From Acidimicrobiales bacterium (GTDB lineage: Bacteria > Actinomycetota > Acidimicrobiia > Acidimicrobiales > SZUA-35), in assembly GCA_020629695.1 (NCBI GenBank), contig JAHDCV010000015.1, forward strand, positions 30,236 to 72,935: a DNA stretch of 42,700 bases, read 5' to 3'. Made by a program: the position numbers and the translations under genes. This document shows positions 17,140-25,359 of the stretch, piece after piece; the first letter of the stretch is position 1; every line of letters starts with the position of its first letter. Below the pieces are notes generated by a model. That model searched no databases, had not been told where the DNA came from, and saw only the letters and a program-made list of their open reading frames with translations.

Positions 17140-18114
17140 GTGGTCCCACTCGTCGATCTCGCCTCGTCCGATCCGGGTCCGAGCCTCGCAGCGGGCCTGC
17201 GCTCGACCGGATTCGTCGAACTCGTGGGCCACGACATCGACCCGACGCGGTTCGACCGGCTGCGGACCGCAGCCGACGACTTCTTCGCACTGCCCGTCGA
17301 ACGCAAGGAACGCCACGTCCACGCCGATCCTCTCGGGAATCGTGGCTATCGGGGCCGTGGCAGCGAAGCGCTGGCGTACAGCCTCGGTGCGGACAGCCCA
17401 CCCGACCTGTTCGAGAGCTTCAACGCCGGCGACGACACCTCCGTCGACCCGCATGACCCCGCCGCCGACCTGCGTCCGCCGACCCCGTGGCCGGACGCCG
17501 ACGTGCCCGACTACCGGCCGGCGGCGTCGGCGGTGTTCGAGTCCTTCGGAGTCCTCGGCCGGCGCCTCGACACACTCATCGGCGACGCCATCGGCCTCGC
17601 CGACCTCGCCGCACGGTCGACCACGGGACCGGACATGCTCGCGACCATCGACTACCGACCCGGGCCCGACGGCACCGAGCCGGTCCTCGACGGGCAACAA
17701 CGCATGGGCGCACACAGTGACTACACGACGTTCACCCTGCTCCGTGCCGACCCCGTTCCCGGCCTCCAGATCGTGGCGCCGGACGGGACCTGGGTCGACG
17801 TCGTACCCCGGCCGGACAGCCTGCTGCTCAACGTCGGCGACCTGCTCGCCATGTGGACCAACGACGTCTGGCCATCCACGCTGCATCGCGTCGTCCCGAT
17901 GCGCGCCGGAGCGGCGGCCCGGCGACGTTCGATCGCGTGGTTCCACTACCCCGATCCGGGGGTCGTGGTGGCCCCGCTCGAGCCGTTCTGTGTGGCACGC
18001 CCGGCGCGCTACGCGGCGGTCACCGTCGAGGCCCACGTGCGCGGCAAGCTCGGCGCTCCGAAACGGCGCGAACCACCCACGAGCGCGTCGACGGCGGCCG
18101 ACCGGTCGATCTAG
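17140..18114 (+). CDS. Isopenicillin N synthase-like 2-oxoglutarate/Fe(II) oxygenase
   Basis: A 324-residue oxygenase with the DIOX_N plus 2OG-FeII_Oxy architecture. The N-terminal part has VPLVDLAS and the FFALPVERKERH segment. The iron triad is His192 and Asp194 in MGAHSDYTTFTLL and His249 in WPSTLHRVV, and the RRRSIAWF run supplies the expected Arg-x-Ser cosubstrate pair. The GTG at 17140 lies just after the LLM stop; CTG 17131 would overlap it. Family members include gibberellin-type oxidases and IPNS, so a small-molecule hydroxylation is likely but unspecified. Its TAG stop is shared base for base with the convergent copZ stop (CTAG). Confidence 0.87.
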   Translation: MVPLVDLASSDPGPSLAAGLRSTGFVELVGHDIDPTRFDRLRTAADDFFALPVERKERHVHADPLGNRGYRGRGSEALAYSLGADSPPDLFESFNAGDDTSVDPHDPAADLRPPTPWPDADVPDYRPAASAVFESFGVLGRRLDTLIGDAIGLADLAARSTTGPDMLATIDYRPGPDGTEPVLDGQQRMGAHSDYTTFTLLRADPVPGLQIVAPDGTWVDVVPRPDSLLLNVGDLLAMWTNDVWPSTLHRVVPMRAGAAARRRSIAWFHYPDPGVVVAPLEPFCVARPARYAAVTVEAHVRGKLGAPKRREPPTSASTAADRSI

Positions 18115-18311
18115 TCGACGTCGAACCCGGCCTCGTCGATCGCCGCGGCCACCGATGCGGCGTCGGCCGCCCCGACGACGGTCACGACCTTCGAGGCCAG
18201 ATCGACCGAGACCGATTCGACATCGGCGAGCTTGCCGACCTCGCTGGTGATGGCCTGGACACAGTGGTCACAGCTCATGCCGGAGACGGAGTAGGTCGCA
18301 GTGGTCGTCAT
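18111..18311 (-). CDS. copZ: Heavy-metal-associated copper chaperone (CopZ-like)
   Basis: A 66-residue single HMA domain with the metal-binding loop GMSCDHCVQAI, the size of CopZ chaperones. The family carries Cu(I) in the cytosol to CopA-type ATPases. I start at the ATG 18311, since the 20 extra upstream residues of the longer frame add nothing domain-like. It lies 25 nt downstream of copA on the same strand and probably shares its transcript. Its TAG stop coincides with that of the convergent oxygenase gene. Confidence 0.92.
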   Translation of the reverse strand: MTTTATYSVSGMSCDHCVQAITSEVGKLADVESVSVDLASKVVTVVGAADAASVAAAIDEAGFDVD

Positions 18312-18336
18312 GGTCGTCGCACCTCGGGGTGGCTGA

Positions 18337-20508
18337 TCAGCGGTCGTTGTGTCTCGATCCGCGGAAGCCACGGAGCCGAAGACTGTTGCTCACGACGAAC
18401 AGCGAGGACAAGCCCATCGCTCCCGCCGCGATCATCGGATTGAGCACGCCGAATGCCGCCAGCGGGATGGCGGCGGCGTTGTAGGCGAAGGCCCAGAACA
18501 GGTTTCCCTTGATGGTCGCCAGTGTCCGCCGGGAGAGCGCGATCGCGTCCACGACCGCACGGAGGTCACCGCTCACGACGGTGAGATCGGACGCTTCGAT
18601 GGCGACATCGGTGCCGGTGCCGATCGCGATGCCGAGATCGGCCTGGGCCAGGGCAGGGGCGTCGTTGATCCCGTCGCCGACCATCGCCACCCGCCGGCCG
18701 TCCGCCTGGAGTCGTTCGATCACGGCGACCTTGCCGTCGGGGAAGACCTCGGCGATCACCTCGTCACCGGCCCGCGTCCCGATACCGACCTGGGCGGCCA
18801 CCGCTGCCGCGGTCCGGCTGTTGTCGCCGGTCAGCAGGATCACGTCGAGCGCTTCGGCGTGGAACGCCGCCACGGCGTCGGACGACGATGCCTTGATCTC
18901 GTCGTGCACCACGAACGCGAGCTCGGCGGTCTCGGCCCGTCCGGCGAACACGACGGTCGCGCCGAGCGCCTCGGCGGCCTCGGCCTCGGCCGACAGTTGG
19001 GCGGGCACCTCGCCGAAGTGCGACCGACGACCGACCCGGATGGAGGTGCCGTCCACCCGGGCGACGACACCCGAGCCCGCTTCGTTCCGGAACTCGTCGA
19101 CGTCCAGCGGCTCACCGTCGACGGATGCCGCGACGGCCCGCGCGATCGGGTGCTCTGATCGATGCTCGGCCGAGGCGGCCAGCCGGTGGACCCGGTCGAG
19201 CGTTGCGTCGTCCAGGTCGCCGCGGAGCACCTCGTGCACGACCATGACCCCTCGGGTCACGGTGCCGGTCTTGTCGACGACCACGACGTCGACGTTGCGG
19301 GTGTCCTCGAGGACCTCGCCGCCCTTGATGATCAGGCCGAGCTGGGCGCCGCGTCCCGTCCCGACCATGATGCCGAGCGGCGTCGCGAGCCCGAGCGCGC
19401 AGGGGCAGGCGATGATGAGCACGGCGACGGCGGCGGTGAATGCATCGCCGACACCGTCTCCCCACACGAGCCAGGCGACCAGCGTCACCGCCGAGACGAG
19501 AATCGCCAGTGGCACGAACACGCCGGACACGCGATCGGCGAGTCGCTGGATCTCGGCCCGACTGCCCTGGGCCTCGTCGACCAGCCTGATGATCTGGGCC
19601 AGGGCGGTCTCGCTCCCGACCCTGGTGGCCTCGACGACCAGCGATCCGTTGGTGTTGATCGTGGCGCCGATCACCTCATCGCCCGGCCCCACCTCGACCG
19701 GAACGGGTTCACCCGTCACCATCGATGCGTCGACGGCCGCGTGGCCCTGCACGACGACCCCGTCGGTCGCGACTTTCTCCCCCGGACGAACGAGGAAACG
19801 CTGACCCGTCCGCACGAGTTCGAGGGGGATCTCCGTGCCGTCCTCGAGTGTCGCCGTGCTCGCTCCCAGGTCGGCCAGCGCCCGGAGCGCGTCGCCCGAC
19901 CGGCGCTTCGCCCGGAGCTCGAACCACTTCCCGAGCAGGATCAGGGTCACGATCACGGCGCCGGTCTCGAAATAGACGTGACCGTCTCCCAGGTCGCCGA
20001 CGAGCACGACCGCCGACCAGACCAGCGCCGACAACGATCCCATCGACACGAGCGTGTCCATGGTGGTCGATCCGTGGCGGAGGTTCATGGCTGCGGCACG
20101 GTGGAACAACCACCCGGACCACAGCACCACGGGTGTGGTCAGGGCCGCCACGACCCAGACCCAACCGTCGAAACGAAACGCCGGGATCATCGAGATCGCC
20201 ATCGCCGGCACCGTGAGTGCGACACCGACGACCAGTCGACGCCGGAGGTCGGCCTCGCGCCGTGCCTCGGCTGCTTCGGTCGCACCCGAGTCGATCACCC
20301 GATACCCGAGGGCCTCGACCTCGGCGCCGAGCACGCCTGCGTCCAGTGCGTCGTCGTGCATCACCGTCGCCCGACCGTTCGCGAAGTTCACCCTGGCCTC
20401 GGAGACGGCGTCGAGCTTTCCGAGCTTTCGTTGGATGCGATTCGCGCAGGCCGCGCAGGTCATCCCGTCGATGGTCAGATCAGAGCGGCGGTGCACCTCG
20501 ACGGACAT
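18337..20508 (-). CDS. copA: Copper-translocating P-type ATPase CopA
   Basis: A 723-residue P1B-type ATPase with one N-terminal HMA domain ([12 protein letters not shown], Cys18 and Cys21), eight predicted membrane helices, and all catalytic parts. The actuator has [11 protein letters not shown], and the transport motif [12 protein letters not shown] (Cys368, Cys370) lies in the sixth helix. The phosphorylation site is Asp412 in [10 protein letters not shown], and the hinge is [20 protein letters not shown]. The CPC motif together with the HMA domain indicates Cu(I) (or Ag(I)) export from the cytoplasm. It is followed directly by copZ. No CsoR or CueR regulator is found in the window. Confidence 0.95.
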   Translation of the reverse strand: MSVEVHRRSDLTIDGMTCAACANRIQRKLGKLDAVSEARVNFANGRATVMHDDALDAGVLGAEVEALGYRVIDSGATEAAEARREADLRRRLVVGVALTVPAMAISMIPAFRFDGWVWVVAALTTPVVLWSGWLFHRAAAMNLRHGSTTMDTLVSMGSLSALVWSAVVLVGDLGDGHVYFETGAVIVTLILLGKWFELRAKRRSGDALRALADLGASTATLEDGTEIPLELVRTGQRFLVRPGEKVATDGVVVQGHAAVDASMVTGEPVPVEVGPGDEVIGATINTNGSLVVEATRVGSETALAQIIRLVDEAQGSRAEIQRLADRVSGVFVPLAILVSAVTLVAWLVWGDGVGDAFTAAVAVLIIACPCALGLATPLGIMVGTGRGAQLGLIIKGGEVLEDTRNVDVVVVDKTGTVTRGVMVVHEVLRGDLDDATLDRVHRLAASAEHRSEHPIARAVAASVDGEPLDVDEFRNEAGSGVVARVDGTSIRVGRRSHFGEVPAQLSAEAEAAEALGATVVFAGRAETAELAFVVHDEIKASSSDAVAAFHAEALDVILLTGDNSRTAAAVAAQVGIGTRAGDEVIAEVFPDGKVAVIERLQADGRRVAMVGDGINDAPALAQADLGIAIGTGTDVAIEASDLTVVSGDLRAVVDAIALSRRTLATIKGNLFWAFAYNAAAIPLAAFGVLNPMIAAGAMGLSSLFVVSNSLRLRGFRGSRHNDR

Positions 20509-20561
20509 ACCGTGATCGTACGGCCGACCGCACGAGGCGGATCAGCGTCGGCGCCGCTCGT

Positions 20562-21596
20562 TCACCAGTGGCGGAGGTCGATCGGCCATTCGTCCACGAT
20601 CGCGGCCCCTTCGGTCGGGTCGTCGTCGACGACCCACATCGTGCGATGCCGGGCGATCGTCGGATCGACGTGCCCCGGACGCAACAGCACCCGGTCGCCG
20701 ACGTGGTGATCGGCGAGTCGGTCCGGGCGGAGGGTGACGTGCTCGTCGGAGCAGAACATGACCGAGCCCGGCCCCACCCATGTCGGGTCGCCGTGGTCCA
20801 TCCCGAGGGCCTTCAACCCGGCGTCGGCGACGATCCACCCGCGAGGATTCACCGAGATGACCGTCGCCAACACACCGAGCGCGGGACGGAACGGCAGGTC
20901 GGAGCCGTCGTAGTGGGTGTCGAGCAGCGTGTAGCTGCCGGCCTGGACCTCGGTGCACCACTCGTTCAGGTCGAACGTGCCGGTGCCGCCGGCCGAGACG
21001 ACGTCGCCGCCGATCCTCGCATGTGCCTCGGCGAGCACGGCCATCGCCGCCTCGACCTTGGCCCGGCGTCGCTCCCGGTCGGGCACCATCATGAGGTGGC
21101 CCTCGTAGCCCATGACCCCGCGCACCTCGAGGCCGGCCGCTCGGGCTCGCGCCGCGAGCCGCTCGCCCGTCTCGGCGTCGCAGCCACATCGGGGCAGACC
21201 CACGTCGATGTCGATCAGGATCGAGCGGACGCCGCCGGCGATGGCCGCATCGAGGATCGGATCGGAGTCGACGGCGACGGTCACGACGGCGTCGGTCTCG
21301 AGCGAGCCGAGCCGGGCCACGTCGAGGGACTCGTTCGCCAGCAACAGGTCGTCGCCGACACCGGCGCGCACCATGCCCTCGATCTCCGCCGGTGTCGCCG
21401 CGCAGAATCCCCGATGACCCGCCCGATCGAGTTCCCGTGCGAGTGCGGTCGACTTGAAGGCCTTCACGTGCGGGCGGAGGGAGCGCCCCGGCCGGATCGT
21501 GTCCATCGCCGCGCAGTTGTCCTCGAAGGCCGCCCGATCGACCACGAGCGCCGGCGTGCGCAGGTCGGTCGTCGTCGCGGGTCCGGATGCGGTCAT
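20562..21596 (-). CDS. D-threonine aldolase/D-serine dehydratase-like PLP enzyme
   Basis: A 344-residue fold-type III PLP enzyme: alanine racemase-like N-terminal barrel plus a metal-binding C-terminal domain. LRPHVKAFKS holds the expected PLP lysine, Lys45. The barrel continues with FCAATPAEIEGMVRAG and ILIDIDVGLPRCGC. Near the end, PGHVDPTIARH supplies His309 and Asp311, matching the His-x-Asp metal site described for D-threonine aldolase, where D-serine dehydratase has His-x-Cys. The likely reaction is retro-aldol cleavage of a beta-hydroxy D-amino acid. Start is ATG 21596. It is the third gene in a minus-strand set with the M24 peptidase and the racemase-like gene. Confidence 0.85.
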   Translation of the reverse strand: MTASGPATTTDLRTPALVVDRAAFEDNCAAMDTIRPGRSLRPHVKAFKSTALARELDRAGHRGFCAATPAEIEGMVRAGVGDDLLLANESLDVARLGSLETDAVVTVAVDSDPILDAAIAGGVRSILIDIDVGLPRCGCDAETGERLAARARAAGLEVRGVMGYEGHLMMVPDRERRRAKVEAAMAVLAEAHARIGGDVVSAGGTGTFDLNEWCTEVQAGSYTLLDTHYDGSDLPFRPALGVLATVISVNPRGWIVADAGLKALGMDHGDPTWVGPGSVMFCSDEHVTLRPDRLADHHVGDRVLLRPGHVDPTIARHRTMWVVDDDPTEGAAIVDEWPIDLRHW

Positions 21597-21627
21597 CGAC
21601 CGACGGTAGGAGTGTCGGCCAGCGGGG

Positions 21628-22398
21628 TCAATCGCCCGCGCCCGGCATGCCGAGAGCGAACAGCCGACCGCCCACCGGCATGACGTCGTCGACGCCGGCG
21701 AGCCGCAACACGTGCCACAACAACGCGGTGTTCGACGACACGACCGGGAGATCGAGTTCCGCCTCGAGGTCGGCGACGATGTCGAGCACCCGCAGGCTCG
21801 TGCACGAGACGAACACCGCATCCGGGCGCCGGTCGGCGACGACCCGACGGACCGCCTCGGCGATCGAGGCGGGCGAGATCCTGGCGACGACGCTGTCCCG
21901 GGCCTCCAGGAAGGACGCCAGTGCGGTGACCTCGAGGCCCGAGGCCACCAGGCGATCGGCGATCGGCGCCGTCACCTCGGCGGTGTACGGGGTGATGATG
22001 GCGATCCGTCGGACGCCGAGCGCCCCGAGCGCCGTCGACGCGGCGCGGATCGGGTCCGTGCAGGCGATACCGGGGTGTGGCGTACGGATCGCGGCCGCGA
22101 CCCGGTCGCTTCCGATCAACGTCGAGGCCGAGGTGCATCCATAGGCGATGGCGTCGAAGCCGAACGTCGTCGGCAGCAGACGGGCGGCCTCCGGCAGCCG
22201 CGCCTCCATCGCGGTCAGCGTCGCTGGCGTGACCTCGTCGTCGTTGGGGATGCGGGAGTGGTACCACGCCACGCCCTCCGGCGCGACCGAGCGCGCCTCG
22301 ATCTCGAGTGTCTGGTCGCTCTCGAGCAGGATCAGGCCGATCCGGGCACGGGCGCCGAAGCCGTCGTCGACCTCGAACTCGAGTGGCAGGGGTTCCAT
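21628..22398 (-). CDS. Asp/Glu racemase-superfamily protein (maleate isomerase/AMDase-like)
   Basis: A 256-residue protein of the aspartate/glutamate racemase superfamily, closest in pattern to maleate cis-trans isomerase and arylmalonate decarboxylase. The two catalytic cysteine positions are occupied: Cys88 in IAYGCTSAST and Cys199 in VFVSCTSLRVLD. The paired Cys indicate isomerase or racemase chemistry rather than the one-Cys decarboxylase. EutA of ectoine-utilisation loci belongs to this same group. The ATG at 22398 follows a GGGGGAGA Shine-Dalgarno. It begins 17 nt after the M24 gene ends, so the two are one transcript. The substrate cannot be named. Confidence 0.83.
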   Translation of the reverse strand: MEPLPLEFEVDDGFGARARIGLILLESDQTLEIEARSVAPEGVAWYHSRIPNDDEVTPATLTAMEARLPEAARLLPTTFGFDAIAYGCTSASTLIGSDRVAAAIRTPHPGIACTDPIRAASTALGALGVRRIAIITPYTAEVTAPIADRLVASGLEVTALASFLEARDSVVARISPASIAEAVRRVVADRRPDAVFVSCTSLRVLDIVADLEAELDLPVVSSNTALLWHVLRLAGVDDVMPVGGRLFALGMPGAGD

Positions 22399-22415
22399 GG
22401 TCGTCTCCCCCGGCC

Positions 22416-23567
22416 TCAGATGATCGGGAGCTCGGGTGCGGCCCGACGGCTCAACAGCTCCGGCCCATCGGCGCGGACCACGAGATTCTCCTCGTGGACC
22501 ATCGCCTTCCCCGGCGCCCACATCAGACCCGGCTCCAGGGTCAGGACCATGTTCTCCCGGATCACGGTGTCGTCGCTCGCCGTGTGCGATGGCCATTCGG
22601 TCACCTGCATCCCGAGGCCGTGCCCCATCCGACCGACGTCGTTGCCGAGCGACCCGTTGGCCTTCAACACGGCGTTCATCGCCTCGAAGACCTGGGTGGT
22701 GGTCACGCCGGGACGCAGCATGCCCAGCGCCGCCTCGGTCGCCTCCCAGACCGCGCGATAGGCGTCCTCGGCTCCCCGGTCGGCGTGGGTGAACGCGAAG
22801 TTGCGATCGAAGTCGCTGAAGTAGCCGTCGATCGTCGAGCCCGTGTCGAAGATGAGCAGATCGCCGTCGGCGATCACGCGATCCGACGGTTGTCGGATGA
22901 TGTCGTCGATCCCGCCGGGGCCGGTCGCACCCACCAGGTACGGCACGTCGTCGACTCCCTGGCGCAGGATCTCCGCCCGGAACGCAGCGAACGCCTGACG
23001 CTCGGTCATCCCGGTCGACAGGATCGAGGGCAGCTCGTCGAACGCATCGGAGACCAGCCCGCAGACGTGGCGGTGCTTGGCGATCTCGCGTTCGCTCTTG
23101 ATCATCCGCAGACCGCTGATCACGTCCGTGACGTCCACGAACTCGCCGACGGTCTCCCGGAGGCGATCGACGTCCCGCAGCGGCATCCGCATGTGGGTCT
23201 CGGGTCCCATCGGCACACCGATCGGCCCGTCCCCGGCGATCGATCGCAGACACTCGGCCACGAGCGAGATGCCGTCGTCATCGGGCGCGGGCGACGACCA
23301 CGTCCGCACGTCGTCGATCCAGGTCTCGCTCATCGACGCCCGCCCGATCGACGGGATGACCGCGATCGGTTTGCCCGCCGCCGGCACGATGACGAACCAC
23401 GGCCGCGTGGGGCTCTGCCAGAACGGCGTGTGGAAGCCGGTGAAGTAGCGGACCTCCGGCTCGGTGCAGACGAGGATGGCCGCGAGCGACCGCTCGGCCA
23501 TCAGCAACTGGCAGCGACGAGTCCGTTCCTCGAACTCGTCGTCGGGGAAGCCCCGTTCGAACACCAT
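22416..23567 (-). CDS. M24 family metallopeptidase (Xaa-Pro peptidase/ectoine hydrolase-like)
   Basis: A 383-residue pita-bread enzyme with a creatinase-type N-terminal domain (CTEPEVRYFTGF) and a C-terminal M24 domain from about residue 155. The metal ligands appear complete: Asp241 in IFDTGSTIDG, Asp252 in YFSDFDRNF, His316 in MGHGLGMQVTEWPS, Glu345 in LTLEPGL and Glu360 in VHEENLVV. The family includes prolidases, aminopeptidase P, creatinase and ectoine hydrolase (DoeA/EutD). Being followed by a racemase-superfamily gene recalls eutD-eutA pairing, which is inference only. It starts the minus-strand operon and is divergent from the selenoprotein gene. Confidence 0.87.
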   Translation of the reverse strand: MVFERGFPDDEFEERTRRCQLLMAERSLAAILVCTEPEVRYFTGFHTPFWQSPTRPWFVIVPAAGKPIAVIPSIGRASMSETWIDDVRTWSSPAPDDDGISLVAECLRSIAGDGPIGVPMGPETHMRMPLRDVDRLRETVGEFVDVTDVISGLRMIKSEREIAKHRHVCGLVSDAFDELPSILSTGMTERQAFAAFRAEILRQGVDDVPYLVGATGPGGIDDIIRQPSDRVIADGDLLIFDTGSTIDGYFSDFDRNFAFTHADRGAEDAYRAVWEATEAALGMLRPGVTTTQVFEAMNAVLKANGSLGNDVGRMGHGLGMQVTEWPSHTASDDTVIRENMVLTLEPGLMWAPGKAMVHEENLVVRADGPELLSRRAAPELPII

Positions 23568-23685
23568 CTGGCGACCTCGCTTCTCCCGCCGCTCCCGGCG
23601 GGCCGACGGATTCTCGCTCTCCGATGCTCACCGGGCAATCGGTTCCCGGTCGACGGCACCGCCGGCCGACGGCCAGGATGGTCCG
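23568..23685. promoter_or_regulatory. Divergent intergenic region, M24 operon versus selenoprotein operon
   Basis: These 118 bp separate two divergent operons and must hold both promoters and any shared operator. I see no clear -10/-35 boxes. A perfect GC hairpin lies at 23585-23602, on the M24 side. An AGGA at 23675-23678 is a plausible Shine-Dalgarno for the selenoprotein ATG at 23686. Confidence 0.45.
23585..23602. repeat. Perfect 7-bp inverted repeat
   Basis: CCCGCCG and CGGCGGG are separated by CTCC. The repeat sits 18 bp upstream of the M24 start in the divergent region. It could be an operator or a 5'-UTR hairpin of the M24 operon. Such repeats also arise by chance in DNA this GC-rich. 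Confidence 0.4.
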
Positions 23686-24213
23686 ATGGTGACCTTCGTC
23701 GATCCCCGGGGTGTGCCGGCCACACCCGTCGAGTCCTACGACCTCTCGGTCGATCCCACCGCACCCGGGCGACGGGTGGGTCTGCTCGCCAACGGGTTCC
23801 CGGACTCGGTGCGCTTCCTCCGGGCCGTGGAACGGGCCCTCGCCGCCCGGCTCCCCGACGCCGAGTTCGAGTTGTTCGACAAACGGGACCCCACCACCGT
23901 CGTGAGCGACGTGCTGCGTGACCAGATCGACCAACGCTGCGACATGGTGGCCGCGGCCTACGGGCATTGAGGCAGCTGCACCACCGGCACCGTGCGTGAC
24001 GGCATCATCCTCGCCCGCAGCGGCGTCCCGACGGTGGCCCTCGTGACCAGCGAGTTCACTCCGCAGGGCGACTTCGTCGCCCGATCTTCGGGCATGCCCG
24101 ACATCCCCCGGGTCGAGCTGCCCCACCCCGTCGCGGGCACCGACGACGCGACGATGGCGACCATCGCCGCACACGCGGCCGACGCCGTCATCGACGCGTG
24201 GTCCGGTCGATGA
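23686..24213 (+). CDS. UGSC family selenoprotein (in-frame TGA read as Sec95)
   Basis: Read through one in-frame TGA (23968-23970), this is a 175-residue protein with selenocysteine at position 95 in GHUGSCTTGTVRDG, with Cys98 completing the U-G-S-C motif. VGLLANGFPDSVRFL at the N-terminus and SGVPTVALVTSEF plus GMPDIPRVELPHP after the motif fit the UGSC family, known to me as a selenoprotein family noted in marine metagenomes with Cys-containing homologues elsewhere. The frame does not shift, and both halves show normal coding bias. The U-x-x-C spacing suggests a thiol/selenol redox centre. Function is unknown. The final TGA overlaps the start of the next gene. The alternative is a nonsense mutation, which I find less likely. 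No sel genes lie in this window. Confidence 0.85.
23968..23970 (+). other. Predicted selenocysteine codon (UGA recoding site)
   Basis: This TGA is in frame with the ATG at 23686 and with the downstream sequence to the TGA at 24211-24213. The next three codons encode Gly-Ser-Cys, the exact motif for which the family is named. A standard gene caller would stop here or begin a separate gene downstream. Confidence 0.83.
23977..23996 (+). promoter_or_regulatory. Candidate bacterial SECIS hairpin
   Basis: Immediately after the Sec codon, TGCAC (23977-23981) can pair with GTGCG (23992-23996, one U-G pair), giving a 5-bp stem and a 10-nt loop. The loop contains GG at the 16th and 17th bases after the UGA. 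Bacterial SECIS elements are expected to be a hairpin within the coding region just downstream, with a G in the apical loop at about this distance. The stem is short and outward pairing is imperfect, so this is a weak prediction made by eye. Confidence 0.4.
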
Positions 24214-25271
24214 GCGTGCTCGAGGCCTCCGACGATGCCGCGGCGCTCGAGCTGCTGCACGAACTCGGATGTACCGACGGTCTTCCGGTCGTCGTCCCGA
24301 CCGAGGAACGGGTCGCCCGCATGGCCCTGGCGTCCGGGCTGGATCCGTCACTGTCGCTCGGTCTCATGGGCCCGGCGATGGCCGAGTGCACGGTGGAGCT
24401 GCTCGCAACGGCCGCCGTGATGGCGGGATGCCTGCCCGACCACATGCCGGTCGTCCTCGCCGCCGCGACCGCGGTGCTGGATCCCCGCTTCGACCTGACC
24501 GAGATGCAGGCGACGACCCATGCCACCACGCCGCTCGTGATCGTCAACGGCCCGGCCCGAGCCGCCGCCGGGGTCCACGCCGGCTTCGGCGCACTCGGCC
24601 CCGGCCACCGGGCGAACGCATCGATCGGCCGGGCCCTCCGTCTGGCGATGATCAACATCGGTGGCGGGCGCTCGGGCTCGTCCGACATGGCGCTGCTCGG
24701 CCATGGCGGCAAGTTCACGATGTGTCTGGCCGAGGACGAGGAGGCCAGCCCGTGGGAGCCGCTGCACGTCGCCCTCGGCCACGCCGCGACGAGCTCGACC
24801 GTGACGGTCATGGGCGCCGACGCACCCACCTCGGTGATCGGGACCGGCCAGGCGGGCACGACCGTCTATGCCGAACGACTCCTCACCTCACTTGCCACCG
24901 CGTTCCGTTCGATCGTGTCCAACAACGCAGCCATTCGGGGCGGCCAGGCGGCGCTCGCGCTCAACCCCGACCATGCGCACGCACTCCACTCGGTCGGCCT
25001 GGGCCGAGCCGACGTGCAGCGCGAACTCACCGATCGGGCGGTCGTGCCGGCGGATGTGATCGACGCGGCCGCCGGTCCGAGCCGGTCGGGCGGGCGGGAC
25101 CGACCGTGTTTCGCCGAGCCGGACGACCTGCTCGTCCTCGTCGCCGGTGGGACGGGCCTCTACTCCGCGGCATTCACCACCTGGTCGACGGGGCCTCACC
25201 GCAATCGGGCCGTCACGACACCGGTCCTCCTCGACCAGGCATGCGCCCTCCCGGGATCCGCGGGGCCGTGA
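24210..25271 (+). CDS. Uncharacterised protein coupled to the UGSC selenoprotein
   Basis: A 353-residue protein of a family I recognise only by pattern: CTDGLPVVVPTEERVARM near the N-terminus, then VMAGCLPDHMPVVLAA, TPLVIVNGPARAAAGVHAGF, GPGHRANASIGRALRL and FTMCLAEDEEASPWEPLHV. To my memory these occur beside UGSC-motif proteins in other bacteria, with no defined function. Cys21, Cys60, Cys74 and Cys172 are candidates for partners of the selenol. No signal peptide or membrane helix is present. The ATG overlaps the selenoprotein stop (ATGA), which strongly implies translational coupling and suggests a fixed stoichiometry or complex. The frame extends four codons upstream to a GTG, which I reject. 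Confidence 0.8.
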   Translation: MSVLEASDDAAALELLHELGCTDGLPVVVPTEERVARMALASGLDPSLSLGLMGPAMAECTVELLATAAVMAGCLPDHMPVVLAAATAVLDPRFDLTEMQATTHATTPLVIVNGPARAAAGVHAGFGALGPGHRANASIGRALRLAMINIGGGRSGSSDMALLGHGGKFTMCLAEDEEASPWEPLHVALGHAATSSTVTVMGADAPTSVIGTGQAGTTVYAERLLTSLATAFRSIVSNNAAIRGGQAALALNPDHAHALHSVGLGRADVQRELTDRAVVPADVIDAAAGPSRSGGRDRPCFAEPDDLLVLVAGGTGLYSAAFTTWSTGPHRNRAVTTPVLLDQACALPGSAGP

Positions 25272-25359
25272 GGCCGTGGGGGACGTGTGACGGACGACCC
25301 ACACATTTCGACGTGCACGATTCCACGCATATGTTGAGCTGAACATTACGTTCCGGGTC
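25272..25359 (+). promoter_or_regulatory. Intergenic region upstream of the mrp operon
   Basis: These 88 bp include a locally AT-rich stretch around 25305-25350 (with CATATG and ATTACG), unusual for this window and the most likely place for the mrp promoter. I could not define -35 and -10 boxes with acceptable spacing. No good Shine-Dalgarno precedes the mrpA GTG. Confidence 0.4.

Noticed and set aside
14627-17401. A 924-codon open frame on the minus strand
   Set aside because: It lies opposite the well-supported DUF4214-DUF3048, LLM and oxygenase genes, and its translation is low-complexity Arg/Gly/Asp-rich with no domain. This is a shadow from high GC.
23968-23970. The TGA as a simple pseudogene mutation or sequencing error
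   Set aside because: The exact Gly-Ser-Cys context, the unbroken frame and the ATGA-coupled partner fit a UGSC selenoprotein better, although error cannot be fully excluded without other data.
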